Assembly (NCBI RefSeq): GCF_000016645.1
Contig: NC_009441.1
Coordinates: forward strand, 3,534,001 to 3,598,000
DNA from: Flavobacterium johnsoniae UW101
GTDB lineage: Bacteria > Bacteroidota > Bacteroidia > Flavobacteriales > Flavobacteriaceae
Length of the DNA: 64,000 nt
Reading direction: 5' to 3'
Under the pieces are notes generated by a model that was given only the letters and a program-made list of their open reading frames with translations, did not search any database and was not told the DNA's origin. Below, one piece after another: positions 44,109 to 53,141 of this stretch; the stretch's first letter is position 1, and every line of letters starts with the position of its first letter. The translations under genes and the position numbers were made by a program.

Positions 44109-44951
44109 CTAAAGCTCTTTGTCCATATACTGCTCCAAGGACGTCTTGAGGTGGTCCAAAAAGGAAGTCCTCGTTCCGGCCCTGTCCTTCATCCTGTGGA
44201 AGGAATGATGAACGTCTCCCAGAGGAATACGGAAAAGCAGCTGAAAAACAAGGCTTATCCTGCGTATGCCGATCTTACCGTGCGAAACCACTCCTGATGC
44301 GTAAAGTGCATAGATAAGTTCGATAAGCGCGTTTTTGGAATCCGTCCAGAAAATTTCTTTGGAGGATTCCGTCCCTGCGGGGAAAGAATGCGAAGATTCT
44401 TCTGGATTTATCTTCGTTGTAAGATAATTATAGATCAGCTCATTGGCGATTATTCTTGCAATCTTATTGTCATAATAGGTCGAAAACCTGTGGTCTATCT
44501 CGAAAACATAGCTGTTCAGCCCATCGCTGTAATTGATCTTTCCCCGTAAAAAGTATTCATCATCCCGGTCATTTCTCCCTGATTTGTAATAACGGTAAAA
44601 GTTTGTGCTGAAGATGCATTCTTTGAACTGGGCTTTGAGCTGTTGGAGATGGCTCATGAAAAATTTCTGATGGACCTGCCCTTCCCTTACCGGACAGATG
44701 GTCTCTATGCGGAAAACTTTATTGTAGAAGATCAATTTCCCTAGAATCAGGGGCTTGATATTCCTGAAAAAATCGATCTCCTCAGCCTCATCCTCGAATC
44801 CCTTTTCCAGCACATGCTGGCGGACCGTCTGGAGCACCTCCCTCAGATAGAGTGTCATCTGATGGGCTTCATCAATGAGATGGGCGGTCTGGCAGGATAA
44901 CTTGTCTTCTTTAATAGTGATTTGGGAAATAATGGAATGCAGTGAATTCAT
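44109..44951 (-). CDS. rteC: RteC family regulator of excision
   Basis: About 280 residues from the ATG at 44951 (MNSLHSIISQ); a longer frame to 45026 is less likely. The sequence matches RteC: a helical N-terminal half (LILGKLIFYNKVFRIETICP) and a C-terminal part (YYDNKIARIIANELIYNYL; WTDSKNALIELIYALYASGV). In CTnDOT, RteC activates the excision operon. Here that operon lies directly downstream on the same strand with a 34-base palindrome between. No rteA/rteB pair and no tetQ are visible. Confidence 0.88.
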   Translation of the reverse strand: MNSLHSIISQITIKEDKLSCQTAHLIDEAHQMTLYLREVLQTVRQHVLEKGFEDEAEEIDFFRNIKPLILGKLIFYNKVFRIETICPVREGQVHQKFFMSHLQQLKAQFKECIFSTNFYRYYKSGRNDRDDEYFLRGKINYSDGLNSYVFEIDHRFSTYYDNKIARIIANELIYNYLTTKINPEESSHSFPAGTESSKEIFWTDSKNALIELIYALYASGVVSHGKIGIRRISLVFQLLFRIPLGDVHHSFHRMKDRAGTRTSFLDHLKTSLEQYMDKEL

Positions 44952-45128
44952 ACTCGAAGGATTTAATGTAACATCTTTTACAAAAATTCCGGGCGCCGCA
45001 AAAGGTGCACTGCCTGCCTTTGTCATTTGGCAGCAGAAACAGTCATTACGCCGTTCTCAAAAGCAAACCTGCTGGTAAAAGATAATACGGTTAGTTGAAT
45101 TTATTAGCATAATCGAATAGGTGCTGTA

Positions 45129-45977
45129 TTAAAACTTGAGGCTCAGACGGTACTGGGTGGGTGAAAGTCTGGTATTCTTTTTGAAAAAGCCGCTGAACGC
45201 CGCAGGGCTGTCAAAGTTGAGATGTTCGGCAAGCTCGGAAACGGAAAGCTGCGTATCGGCCAGAAGCAGATAGGCCTCCGACAGTACGGCCATTTCTATA
45301 AAACGTTTGGCGGAGATTCCCAAAACTGCTTTTACGGCTTTGCCCAGATGGCCGCTGCTGACAAACAGGCACTCAGCATAAAATTTCACATCATGGTGCC
45401 TCGACGAATTCTGCTGCACCAGGCTGATAAAATCCATTACGATCTTATCGTTCCGGTAGTGGAGAATTGCCTTATTTTTGCCGTATTTGTAGCGCAGATC
45501 GATGTACTCGTAGACAATCATATTGAAATACAGCAGCACCATTTCGTCCTTGAACACTGCATGCCTGCTGCCGATCTTTTTCTTCAGCAGCCGCAGAAGC
45601 AATATGACATGCCGCAGTTCTTTTCCGTTAACTGCAAGAACAGGAGATTCCTGTCGGGCAAAAATTTCCATATAGCCGGCACCGAACCTTACTATCCTGC
45701 TGGAAACGGCAAATTCTGCAGTGCAGGATACCAGCCATATGCGGAGAACTCCCGAGAAGGAATCGACCTCGGCACGGCCTGGAACTGCATAAATATCACC
45801 AGCAGAAATTTCCGCACCGCATAAAGATTCTGAGAACCTGATGGAACCCGACACCACTGCCACAAGGGTAATCCAGCCTGGAACCATAAATTTGGAAAGC
45901 GCTTTGGCCGATCCGATATCATAAAGGTAGACCACCTTAAGGTTATCCCGCCAAAGACTGTCTGTTAGTGTATTCAA
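45129..45977 (-). CDS. AraC family transcriptional regulator
   Basis: A 282-residue protein. The N-terminal sensing half has beta-rich cupin-like character. The C-terminal HTH pair ends in LSVSELAEHLNFDSPAAFSGFFKKNTRLSPTQYR. It lies upstream of rteC on the same strand with 100-odd bases between. The ligand is unknown; it could control the excision genes, as AraC regulators are common at this place in flavobacterial elements. Confidence 0.85.
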   Translation of the reverse strand: MNTLTDSLWRDNLKVVYLYDIGSAKALSKFMVPGWITLVAVVSGSIRFSESLCGAEISAGDIYAVPGRAEVDSFSGVLRIWLVSCTAEFAVSSRIVRFGAGYMEIFARQESPVLAVNGKELRHVILLLRLLKKKIGSRHAVFKDEMVLLYFNMIVYEYIDLRYKYGKNKAILHYRNDKIVMDFISLVQQNSSRHHDVKFYAECLFVSSGHLGKAVKAVLGISAKRFIEMAVLSEAYLLLADTQLSVSELAEHLNFDSPAAFSGFFKKNTRLSPTQYRLSLKF

Positions 45978-46025
45978 AATATTGATTGTATTTGTATATC
46001 ATTTTACTTGAAGAGCCTGTATCTT

Positions 46026-46316
46026 TCAAGGACCGGCTTTTTTTCCTGCAAGCCAGCCGCATGTCACAAAGAAGATAAATAGTATATTGACCAGTATGGC
46101 AAGCAGCACATAAATAAAGTGCCGTATTCCTGAATACTTGATCTCGCCGCCGCTTAGATAGCCCACCATCTCATCGTAGCTCATAAGATCTACGACAAGA
46201 TAGAGGCTTGCCAGATTCAGCGCTATAAGGAAAAGGCATGTGAAGATTCCCGCTGCTCTCTTATAACGCTCCAAAATGGTACGCAGGTCTAATCCCCGAT
46301 GCTGTGCTTTTGACAT
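46026..46316 (-). CDS. Small two-span membrane protein, unknown
   Basis: A 96-residue protein with two strong hydrophobic segments (about 23-44 and 66-88) and a basic end (WLAGKKAGP). Its start overlaps the end of the upstream lipoprotein gene by 28 bases, so the two are surely co-expressed. I do not recognise a family. Confidence 0.65.
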   Translation of the reverse strand: MSKAQHRGLDLRTILERYKRAAGIFTCLFLIALNLASLYLVVDLMSYDEMVGYLSGGEIKYSGIRHFIYVLLAILVNILFIFFVTCGWLAGKKAGP

Positions 46317-46996
46317 ATGCCGACGGCTGCAGCCATTTTAAGCCCTAAGACAACATTATCCTCGGATGCGAAAACTGTCTGGGCAATCCTTGTCACGGAC
46401 GTTTCCCAGTCCTTGTCCTTTCTTTTTCTTTCAGTCGAATAGCGGACAACCGAGGATGTTATCAGAAGGATTTGTTTATCGCCGGTGCTGAGCGAAGAAT
46501 TGCCCAGTACATCCTGTTCGTAGGAAACAATCTGGGCATACAGCGCCTCATATGGATCATCGGCATGCATCGTGAGCAGGCCTTCCAGCTGCATCAGGCT
46601 GGTTCTGGCTTCTTGACCGAGTATGGAGGATGGAAGAATGTCATCCATCGTTGACTCACTGGCAATAATGGCGGTCAGCTGATGAAGCCTTCGGTGCAGG
46701 ACCGCATCATTCGCCGTTCCGTCCAGCTCGGGATATGTATCGGCTATAGAGTCTATCATTACTGCTGCATGTTCCACTGAATTCAGTTCCAGACTGTCGG
46801 TATCCATAATGTCAAGTATTTTGCTGTAGAAGCTGCCCGCGGCATCATACGGGTTGTCCAGATTTTCCGCATCCGAATGGTTTTCTTCTAAGTTCTTTGC
46901 AGCCTGCGCATACTCTGCATTTCCGCTTGAAGGCTCTGGGGAACAGGCTATTGTGAAAAATGGCAGAATTGCAAGCAATAGATTAAAGTTTTTCAT
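46289..46996 (-). CDS. Putative lipoprotein, unknown
   Basis: A 235-residue protein with a lipoprotein signal peptide (LLAILPFFTIACSPEPSSG, lipobox cysteine C18), then a largely helical, acidic mature part. It is coupled with the small membrane protein that follows. The pair is divergent from the TPR-HTH regulator at 47338, which might control it. No family recognised. Confidence 0.65.
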   Translation of the reverse strand: MKNFNLLLAILPFFTIACSPEPSSGNAEYAQAAKNLEENHSDAENLDNPYDAAGSFYSKILDIMDTDSLELNSVEHAAVMIDSIADTYPELDGTANDAVLHRRLHQLTAIIASESTMDDILPSSILGQEARTSLMQLEGLLTMHADDPYEALYAQIVSYEQDVLGNSSLSTGDKQILLITSSVVRYSTERKRKDKDWETSVTRIAQTVFASEDNVVLGLKMAAAVGICQKHSIGD

Positions 46997-47337
46997 GTTT
47001 GAAGTGTTAAATGTTACTGATTTATTTTCAGTTCATTTTTCACCCGGGAGAAGCAGAACTATCCTCTGGAGTCTTTCCAGAAATTCGCTTTGAATTCAAA
47101 AGCAAATCTATCGGCTAAAATCATCACATACAAACACTTATATTGCACTTTACTGCAATACTACTGTCTTTTTTCTGAAAATCGACATAGCTTTTTTAAC
47201 CCTAAATTTCATCGCATTTAGCTTTTTTATAGCTATATTTGAGCCATTTGCATTTCCTATTTCAAACAGGATTGCCTGACAGAAAAATTTTTGGCCCGAA
47301 CGATTTGCTTTCATTACAAACCGCTTAAATGTAATCT
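46997..47337. other. Divergent intergenic region
   Basis: 341 bases between a lipoprotein gene (minus) and the TPR-HTH regulator (plus). It is AT-rich in the middle and contains two near-identical TAGCTTTTTTA words about 30 bases apart (47190-47235). Promoters of both genes should be here, but I see no perfect box and no RNA gene. Confidence 0.5.
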
Positions 47338-49014
47338 ATGGTAAAATATCTACTGGTTATCTCTTTGTGCTTTGCTTGTTATGTTAATGCACAAAAAACC
47401 ATTTCCAGAATTCCTGACACCTTGAAAAGCGCGGATTTTGACTATCTGTTTGACCGTATTGAAATTCAGGGCCAGAATGACTCTCAAAGAGAAATCTACC
47501 TTAAGGCTTTTTTGGATAAGGCCAAATTGGAGAAAAATTGGGAGGAGCTTTCAAATGCCTACAAGAATTATGTCCATTATGCTCCTGCAGCCCTAAAGCT
47601 CATCTATGCAGACAGCATGGTCATGGCTGCCAAAAAATCGAATGACAATTCAATCATCGGTTCGGCCTACCTGTCAAGAGGCGTGGCCTACTATGGGCAG
47701 AAGCGTCTTAGAAAAGCAATGGACAGCTATCTGATTGCTGATAAGTACATATCCAAAACAGATGATGGCTACCTCATCCATAAGACCAAATACCAGATTG
47801 CCCAGATTAAATTCTATCTCGGATATTACCATGAAGCCATCTCGCTATTTAACCAGTGCATAGCGTATTTTAAGGATAATGATGCCAGGGCTTACCTGAA
47901 TTCCCTGCATTCGCTTGGAGCCTGCTACAAAATGGTGGGAAACCACGGTATGAGCACCGAAATCAACAGGCTTGGAATTGCAGAGGGAAAACGAACCGGA
48001 AACCTGGACATGCAGCATTACTTTGTGCAGTCGGAGGGAATAAACCAGTGCATGATCCACAATTACCAGTCTGCTCTTCATAAATTGCAGTCCTCCCTGG
48101 CCGCTATCCGCTCCAACGGCGACTTTTCAAATGAAATGGTAAGCAGTTTTTATATCGGCAGATGCTATTGGGGCCTTAATGAAAAGGAAAAAGCACTGCC
48201 TTACTTCAAAAAAGTGGATCTGGGGTTTTCGCAGCATGCATATATGAGGCCTGATTTGAGGCAGGCTTATGAATATATGATCTCCTACTACAGGGACAGG
48301 AAGATGATTGAGGCGCAGCTGCACTACGTGGAACGCCTCCTGGCAGTGGATAAGAAGCTTCACGTGACCTATGCCTATCTTCAGGGAAAAATCAGAAAGG
48401 AATATGAAACCCAGGATCTTTTGAGGGAACAGCAGATCCTAAGACATTCCGTTGAGAGCCAGAAAAATAACGACCGCATATCCATATCGGTTATCAGCAT
48501 ACTTTTTCTGCTTATCTTGTTAGGGATAATATGGTTCTTCAAAAGCAGAAGCGAATCGCGAAAAAAATATGAGGAGCTGCTGCAGAAAATTGAGAATGAA
48601 ACCAGAGCCAAGTCCGAGAAAACCGACGAGCTCGATTTTGCGATAAGCACCGATGTCGAGCAGGCGGTGCTGCAGTCCCTGAAAAAATTTGAGGCGGGAA
48701 GGAAATTTCTGGAAAAAGACCTTGATCTCACCAAACTGGCGGGCCATTTCAATACCAATACCAGATATCTGTCAATTATAATTATGCGCCACAGAAGCCA
48801 AAAGTTCAACCAGTACATCAATTCCCTTAAGATAGACTACATCGCCAAGAGGATACGCAATGAGAAGATCCTCCAGAACTATACGCATGAATCCCTGGCT
48901 CTGGAAGCCGGATTCTCCACTACCCGGCGGTTCGTAAAGGCTTTTGTAAGCTTTACCGGGATAACACCAAAATATTTTATAGAAGAATTAAGAAAGGAAG
49001 AGAACATTCCATAA
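47338..49014 (+). CDS. TPR-containing membrane regulator with AraC-type HTH
   Basis: A 558-residue protein. It has a signal peptide (YLLVISLCFACYVNAQ), a periplasmic run of TPR-like helices (about 90-370), one membrane segment (ISISVISILFLLILLGIIWFF, about 381-401), and a cytoplasmic coiled-coil. It ends with an AraC-type HTH (about 460-550, with HESLALEAGFSTTRRFVKAFVSFTGITPKYF). This architecture is common in Bacteroidota and couples an envelope signal to transcription. It is divergent from the lipoprotein pair, a plausible target. Confidence 0.85.
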   Translation: MVKYLLVISLCFACYVNAQKTISRIPDTLKSADFDYLFDRIEIQGQNDSQREIYLKAFLDKAKLEKNWEELSNAYKNYVHYAPAALKLIYADSMVMAAKKSNDNSIIGSAYLSRGVAYYGQKRLRKAMDSYLIADKYISKTDDGYLIHKTKYQIAQIKFYLGYYHEAISLFNQCIAYFKDNDARAYLNSLHSLGACYKMVGNHGMSTEINRLGIAEGKRTGNLDMQHYFVQSEGINQCMIHNYQSALHKLQSSLAAIRSNGDFSNEMVSSFYIGRCYWGLNEKEKALPYFKKVDLGFSQHAYMRPDLRQAYEYMISYYRDRKMIEAQLHYVERLLAVDKKLHVTYAYLQGKIRKEYETQDLLREQQILRHSVESQKNNDRISISVISILFLLILLGIIWFFKSRSESRKKYEELLQKIENETRAKSEKTDELDFAISTDVEQAVLQSLKKFEAGRKFLEKDLDLTKLAGHFNTNTRYLSIIIMRHRSQKFNQYINSLKIDYIAKRIRNEKILQNYTHESLALEAGFSTTRRFVKAFVSFTGITPKYFIEELRKEENIP

Positions 49015-49099
49015 TAGTAAAGCAAAATAATCACAGTCCAACTTTGCTTTTCTGTAAAAGTTTTTAAAACGAGGTTTCAATGGTTAATGATCAAATTTT

Positions 49100-50158
49100 C
49101 TATAACTTTTCTAAATCCGAATCTATTTTTAGTATTTTATCCAGTAAAAAATTTCCGAATTCTTTAGTCAGTTTAAGTTTGTCCGCCCCTCTCATTAAAC
49201 TGCCGAAACTGTTTTTCCCACTTGGAGTTATGTCTAATGCAGTATTCTGTAAAAAGAAATTTTTCTGATTGGTAACAGTTATATGCTGTTGTGCCCATTC
49301 TCTCCCATAATTCGGCGTTAAATTCTCACCGACAAAATAATACGGCCATCTGTCGTTTTCATTTCCTGTATTTTCAAGTCCAGAATTAACCCTATATATT
49401 GAAAGAATATTTAAATGTCCTACCGCATAACAGATAAGGATATCCCCTCTCCTTACTCCCCTTGGTTTTAACTTTGAAAAATGCAGATTGCTATCCACCT
49501 CATCAAATTTTTCAGATAGGGGAATTGTATCATGTGACACGCCAATAGGTTTTAGCCAAAATGTTGCACTGGTCTCTATTTGAAGATAATTTTCCCTGCT
49601 TTCAAATAGTAAGGACAAATTTAGCTTGATCGGATTGATGTCTCCTTTCGGTTCTGGAGTGTCATTAATCTTTTCCAGACAGGCATCAATTTTCTGTTCG
49701 TTAAAACTCTTGAATTTTATCTTGTCTATTATTCCATTTTTAACTTTGCGTATTTCCACCGCATCTTCAATTAATATACCCCACTCGTTGTTGATCCTAA
49801 GACCTCTGTCTGTGAAGTTTGCTGAAGTTATGATTGCTTTTGCTGAACCATCAGTATTCTCACCTATGAATATCTTGCCATGCAGGAAATTATCAATTAG
49901 GATTTCAAACTCTATATTTCTTGAATTAAAAATGTTATAAAGCTCTTTGAAATAATTTATTTTGGAGTATTGATCTTTATCAAAAGGCTTTAATGTAGTC
50001 ACGACAGTGACCTTCTCAAGACTATTAAACTCAGCAAAGTCTAAAAGGGCAATGTTTTTTGTAATATACGGGCTAATGATAAAGACATTTTTAGCACCTT
50101 GAAAAATTTGCTTTACATGATGCAAATGATTTTGCCTTGTGAGGTTATTAATAATCAT
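49100..50158 (-). CDS. PLD-type nuclease with PUA/EVE-like C-terminal domain
   Basis: A 352-residue protein. The N-terminal domain is phospholipase-D-like, with FIISPYITKN and one H-x-K motif (H93-G-K95) followed by TSANFTDRGL (111-120), as in single-HKD nucleases that dimerise. The C-terminal domain (about 198-300) has the order of a PUA/EVE-like fold: FWLKPIG, then GDILICYAVGHLNILSIYRVNSG and WPYYFVGENLTP. EVE/PUA-like domains read modified bases, so the fusion looks like a modification-sensing nuclease. The domain call is by eye. It is the last gene of a tight four-gene minus-strand operon. Confidence 0.7.
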   Translation of the reverse strand: MIINNLTRQNHLHHVKQIFQGAKNVFIISPYITKNIALLDFAEFNSLEKVTVVTTLKPFDKDQYSKINYFKELYNIFNSRNIEFEILIDNFLHGKIFIGENTDGSAKAIITSANFTDRGLRINNEWGILIEDAVEIRKVKNGIIDKIKFKSFNEQKIDACLEKINDTPEPKGDINPIKLNLSLLFESRENYLQIETSATFWLKPIGVSHDTIPLSEKFDEVDSNLHFSKLKPRGVRRGDILICYAVGHLNILSIYRVNSGLENTGNENDRWPYYFVGENLTPNYGREWAQQHITVTNQKNFFLQNTALDITPSGKNSFGSLMRGADKLKLTKEFGNFLLDKILKIDSDLEKL

Positions 50159-50196
50159 TGTTGGTCTTATTCTTCTATGGTTATAAAATCTGTTTA

Positions 50197-51180
50197 TTAT
50201 CTTATCCTTTCCAGATTGGTTATATATTTTTTGCAGTATCTTCCTGTCTCGTTATCACGCAGTCCTTTATTTAGTGTGTACCCTCCGCCAAGTGCAATAC
50301 CTAATGCTCCCAATATTTCCTTCACATATTCCGGAGCGGTTGCCGCTGGGTTTTTAATAAGCATATAAGCGGCAAACGGTATTGAAGCCAATCCTATCCC
50401 TGTCAAGACCACCTGCCTGCTGAACTCGGAATAAATATTGTTGTAGCTGTTTATAAAGTCCTGCTCGCTATAGCCCTCACCTATTTTCTCTTGGATATTT
50501 TGAAGTTCTGAGTTGAATGCCCTTAAATAATCCCTATTATTTTCACGAAACTCAATCAGCCTTTCAAAGGGTATATCTGCCAAATTTTTAGGAATAAGAA
50601 GATTGATGATTCCTTTGGCAAATTTGGTCGTCCTGTTCAAGCTCGGAGTTGTAGAACGGGAGTAATTGGTAAAATTGTCGTATTTGTTATTGTCGGTTAT
50701 TATCGCTGCAGATTCCTCAAATGCAATTTCCTTTGCCAGATAGGTCATAAATAGAAACGCCAGCTCCTCAGGCAGCATTATGCCGTTCTCGGTTCTGCGT
50801 CCAATATTGTTTCGCTCACAATAATCCGCCCATATGTCTGAGAATTTTTCATGGTAAACATTAAAATTCCAATTAGCACTATTTTCCCACTTTCTGATCA
50901 AGTTTGCACTATTGAATAAAAGACTTCTATCGTGCGTGCGGTCAAAGATTTTATCTACTTCTTCGATGGCTTTCAGCGAGGCTCTGTATCCCACATCCGC
51001 TCCAGGGCTGTACGGTCTTATTAAATCCGTATTCTCTATTATCCTTGTATAATTGTCACTAACCAGTCTGCGGCGGCTGTAAGGAATAATAGGCCTGAAA
51101 TTTTCGAAATATAATAATGAAAATTTAAGCCAAGCATCAGTTGGCGGCTCAAAAGTCGGATAATAAATAAGTGGCTCCAT
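50197..51180 (-). CDS. DUF6236-like protein with C-terminal hydrophobic segments
   Basis: A 327-residue protein. The N-terminus (LIYYPTFEPPTDAWLKFSLLYFENFRPIIP) resembles DUF6236 proteins, whose function is unknown and which often occur in accessory regions. A hydrophobic stretch near the C-terminus (about 277-310, VVLTGIGLASIPFAAYML and EILGALGIALGGGYTL) could insert in a membrane. It lies 25 bases after the previous gene and 38 before the PLD nuclease gene. Confidence 0.6.
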   Translation of the reverse strand: MEPLIYYPTFEPPTDAWLKFSLLYFENFRPIIPYSRRRLVSDNYTRIIENTDLIRPYSPGADVGYRASLKAIEEVDKIFDRTHDRSLLFNSANLIRKWENSANWNFNVYHEKFSDIWADYCERNNIGRRTENGIMLPEELAFLFMTYLAKEIAFEESAAIITDNNKYDNFTNYSRSTTPSLNRTTKFAKGIINLLIPKNLADIPFERLIEFRENNRDYLRAFNSELQNIQEKIGEGYSEQDFINSYNNIYSEFSRQVVLTGIGLASIPFAAYMLIKNPAATAPEYVKEILGALGIALGGGYTLNKGLRDNETGRYCKKYITNLERIR

Positions 51181-51205
51181 TATTTAACAGTTTTATAATT
51201 TAATT

Positions 51206-51952
51206 TTACAATTCCTTTCTTCCGTATTTATACAAAGCACTATTAATTTGTAAAGCGGTTGTTCCGCTGATTTTCGCAATTTTCACAATATGCGAATGAA
51301 CCATAATGCACGTGGCGTAATTATCAGAAAGTGTCCCCTTATTTTCTTCCAGCCAATGCAGGTCGAAATCCTTCATGAAGGAAAAGCCCTCGTTTTTTAA
51401 ACGCACAATGCCTCTATCTACCTCCAATCCAGTCGGCATGACAATAGCATCGATTCCATCATTTTGCCAAAACCGCTTCTGATCTTCCAAAATAATTTTA
51501 AAAGCACCTAAAAAAAGCCATGGGCCTATCCCAATAACTTCTCCATTATCTCTAAACACAGTTAATTTATTTAGAAGCCTTTGCTGCAGAACATTGATAT
51601 CTTGGATTGAACAAACATTGAAATCCGGCATTAGGTTCTTTACCCTGTTTAGATAAATTCTAAAATTTGTAAGCGCAGTATCCAATCCTTCTTCTCCAAA
51701 CCTTAGACTGTATAATTTTGCAATTTTTGGATCTTTTGCTATTGCAGCATCAATATATGCTGACGCATAAAAAATAAAATCATCATCATATTTTGCATGT
51801 CCGGTCCAGCTTAATGAAATTGCACAGGCAATTGCAAAATAGCTATGGGGAAGAGTCCGAAAAAAATGATGGCTGCGGTCATGTAACTCCTCGCAGAAAA
51901 TTTGGCCGTTTTTACCGAGGTAATCTGCAATCTCTTTATCTGATTTCGTCAT
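51206..51952 (-). CDS. Unrecognised protein in the four-gene operon
   Basis: A 248-residue soluble protein, largely helical, with no signal peptide. Notable stretches are LHDRSHHFFRTLPHSYFAIA near the N-terminus and GEVIGIGPWLFLGAFKIIL in the middle, which has a helix-hairpin-helix look (GIGP). That might mean DNA contact, but I cannot name a family. The gene follows the metallopeptidase gene by 27 bases and precedes the DUF6236-like gene by 25. Confidence 0.6.
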   Translation of the reverse strand: MTKSDKEIADYLGKNGQIFCEELHDRSHHFFRTLPHSYFAIACAISLSWTGHAKYDDDFIFYASAYIDAAIAKDPKIAKLYSLRFGEEGLDTALTNFRIYLNRVKNLMPDFNVCSIQDINVLQQRLLNKLTVFRDNGEVIGIGPWLFLGAFKIILEDQKRFWQNDGIDAIVMPTGLEVDRGIVRLKNEGFSFMKDFDLHWLEENKGTLSDNYATCIMVHSHIVKIAKISGTTALQINSALYKYGRKEL

Positions 51953-51979
51953 TTTTCTAATTCACTTAATTACGAAAAT

Positions 51980-52918
51980 TTATCCTATTTTTTTGGCCTG
52001 TTCTAGTAAATCATAGAAAACATCCTTAATGGTAGTACAGATTCTATTTTCAATTAATCCTAAGCCATATTGTCTATCCCAAGTCTTAATAAACAAGCAC
52101 AATGTTGTCCATATTTCACTATCTTCTGATGGCTGCAGAATTTCAATAGCATTTTCTATCCGCTGGTCTACATCAGGATGGGTGCTTCCTCCCTTTAAGG
52201 AATTCTTTATAAACAGTATAGAGGCTAGACCCATAGCAATCGCGATTTCGGCTTTCTGCCTGTTTTTGGAATTCTGTATTAATAATTCAATTGCACGTGA
52301 ATCAGCTTCAATTTCCAAATCCTTAATTTCTTCATTAGAGAGCTTTCCTTCTTTGATTTTTTTTATATGCTGAAATTCAGCATGAGCAGTTTCATGATAA
52401 AGAATAAAATTCAATACTTCAACAAATAAATCATTGACATGCAGAATATAATTGCCCTGCGGACTTTCCTCATCAAAATATTCAGGGTTAGGCAATGTTT
52501 CCTTATCCCAATCTGTGAACCCCGTAACCAAAGTGAGTGCATAACTGAACAGGTCCTCTGCTTCACTTAAAAGCTCATCGCTATATGGCCTGCTTTCCAT
52601 CTCTCCCTTATCAATCAGATTTGGAAGCGCATATTTTTCTTCATGCAGTACAACAAAATAATAACAGTTAATCCAAATGTAGGATAAGAATGTTTCGTGG
52701 ATGTTTATTAAACCATTTTCATAGATAAAAGGACCTTGCCTATTATTTAACGGTAAATTTTGATCATGGTATTGTATCTTTTCGTCCAGAATTGAACTAG
52801 ACTGAAGTGATTCTATATACTCTTTGTTTCTATTAACAAGTCTTGTCGTTAAATTATGCTTTAGGACTCTAATCGGCTGTTTTCCGCTATGTGAATTCTG
52901 CCATACGCTTTTTTTCAT
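51980..52918 (-). CDS. HEXXH metallopeptidase, Lit/M48-like
   Basis: A 312-residue soluble protein. The zinc motif is H175-ETA-H179 in ILYHETAHAEFQH; a downstream E-x-E-A-D (202-206, LEIEADSRAIELL) supplies the third ligand as in gluzincins, and STHPDVDQRIENA (245-257) resembles the end motif of M48-type enzymes. The layout also resembles the Lit phage-exclusion peptidases, which cleave elongation factor Tu on infection. No membrane segment is present, unlike most M48 enzymes. It is the first gene of the four-gene operon; the substrate is unknown. Confidence 0.7.
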   Translation of the reverse strand: MKKSVWQNSHSGKQPIRVLKHNLTTRLVNRNKEYIESLQSSSILDEKIQYHDQNLPLNNRQGPFIYENGLINIHETFLSYIWINCYYFVVLHEEKYALPNLIDKGEMESRPYSDELLSEAEDLFSYALTLVTGFTDWDKETLPNPEYFDEESPQGNYILHVNDLFVEVLNFILYHETAHAEFQHIKKIKEGKLSNEEIKDLEIEADSRAIELLIQNSKNRQKAEIAIAMGLASILFIKNSLKGGSTHPDVDQRIENAIEILQPSEDSEIWTTLCLFIKTWDRQYGLGLIENRICTTIKDVFYDLLEQAKKIG

Positions 52919-53141
52919 CTAATATATTAATGTATTATGAAGTTATTTTTTCTCCCCTTTCTAAGTAAGTATTAGTAATGTTCATTAATCAAACAAATAA
53001 GTACGAATCGCAAAGTATATTTAAACATTGGATTGATTCAAATCAAAAAATGAATGCTTACCGTTCTGATCTCATTTGAAATATAAATTAATCATCTACC
53101 AATTTATAATTTCCGTACGCAATATGTTAGTTTAATCTTAT
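52919..53141. other. AT-rich intergenic region before the metallopeptidase operon
   Basis: 223 bases between the papain-like gene and the four-gene operon, very AT-rich. Its length suggests that the operon has its own promoter. No perfect TAnnTTTG on the minus strand was found by eye. Confidence 0.4.
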
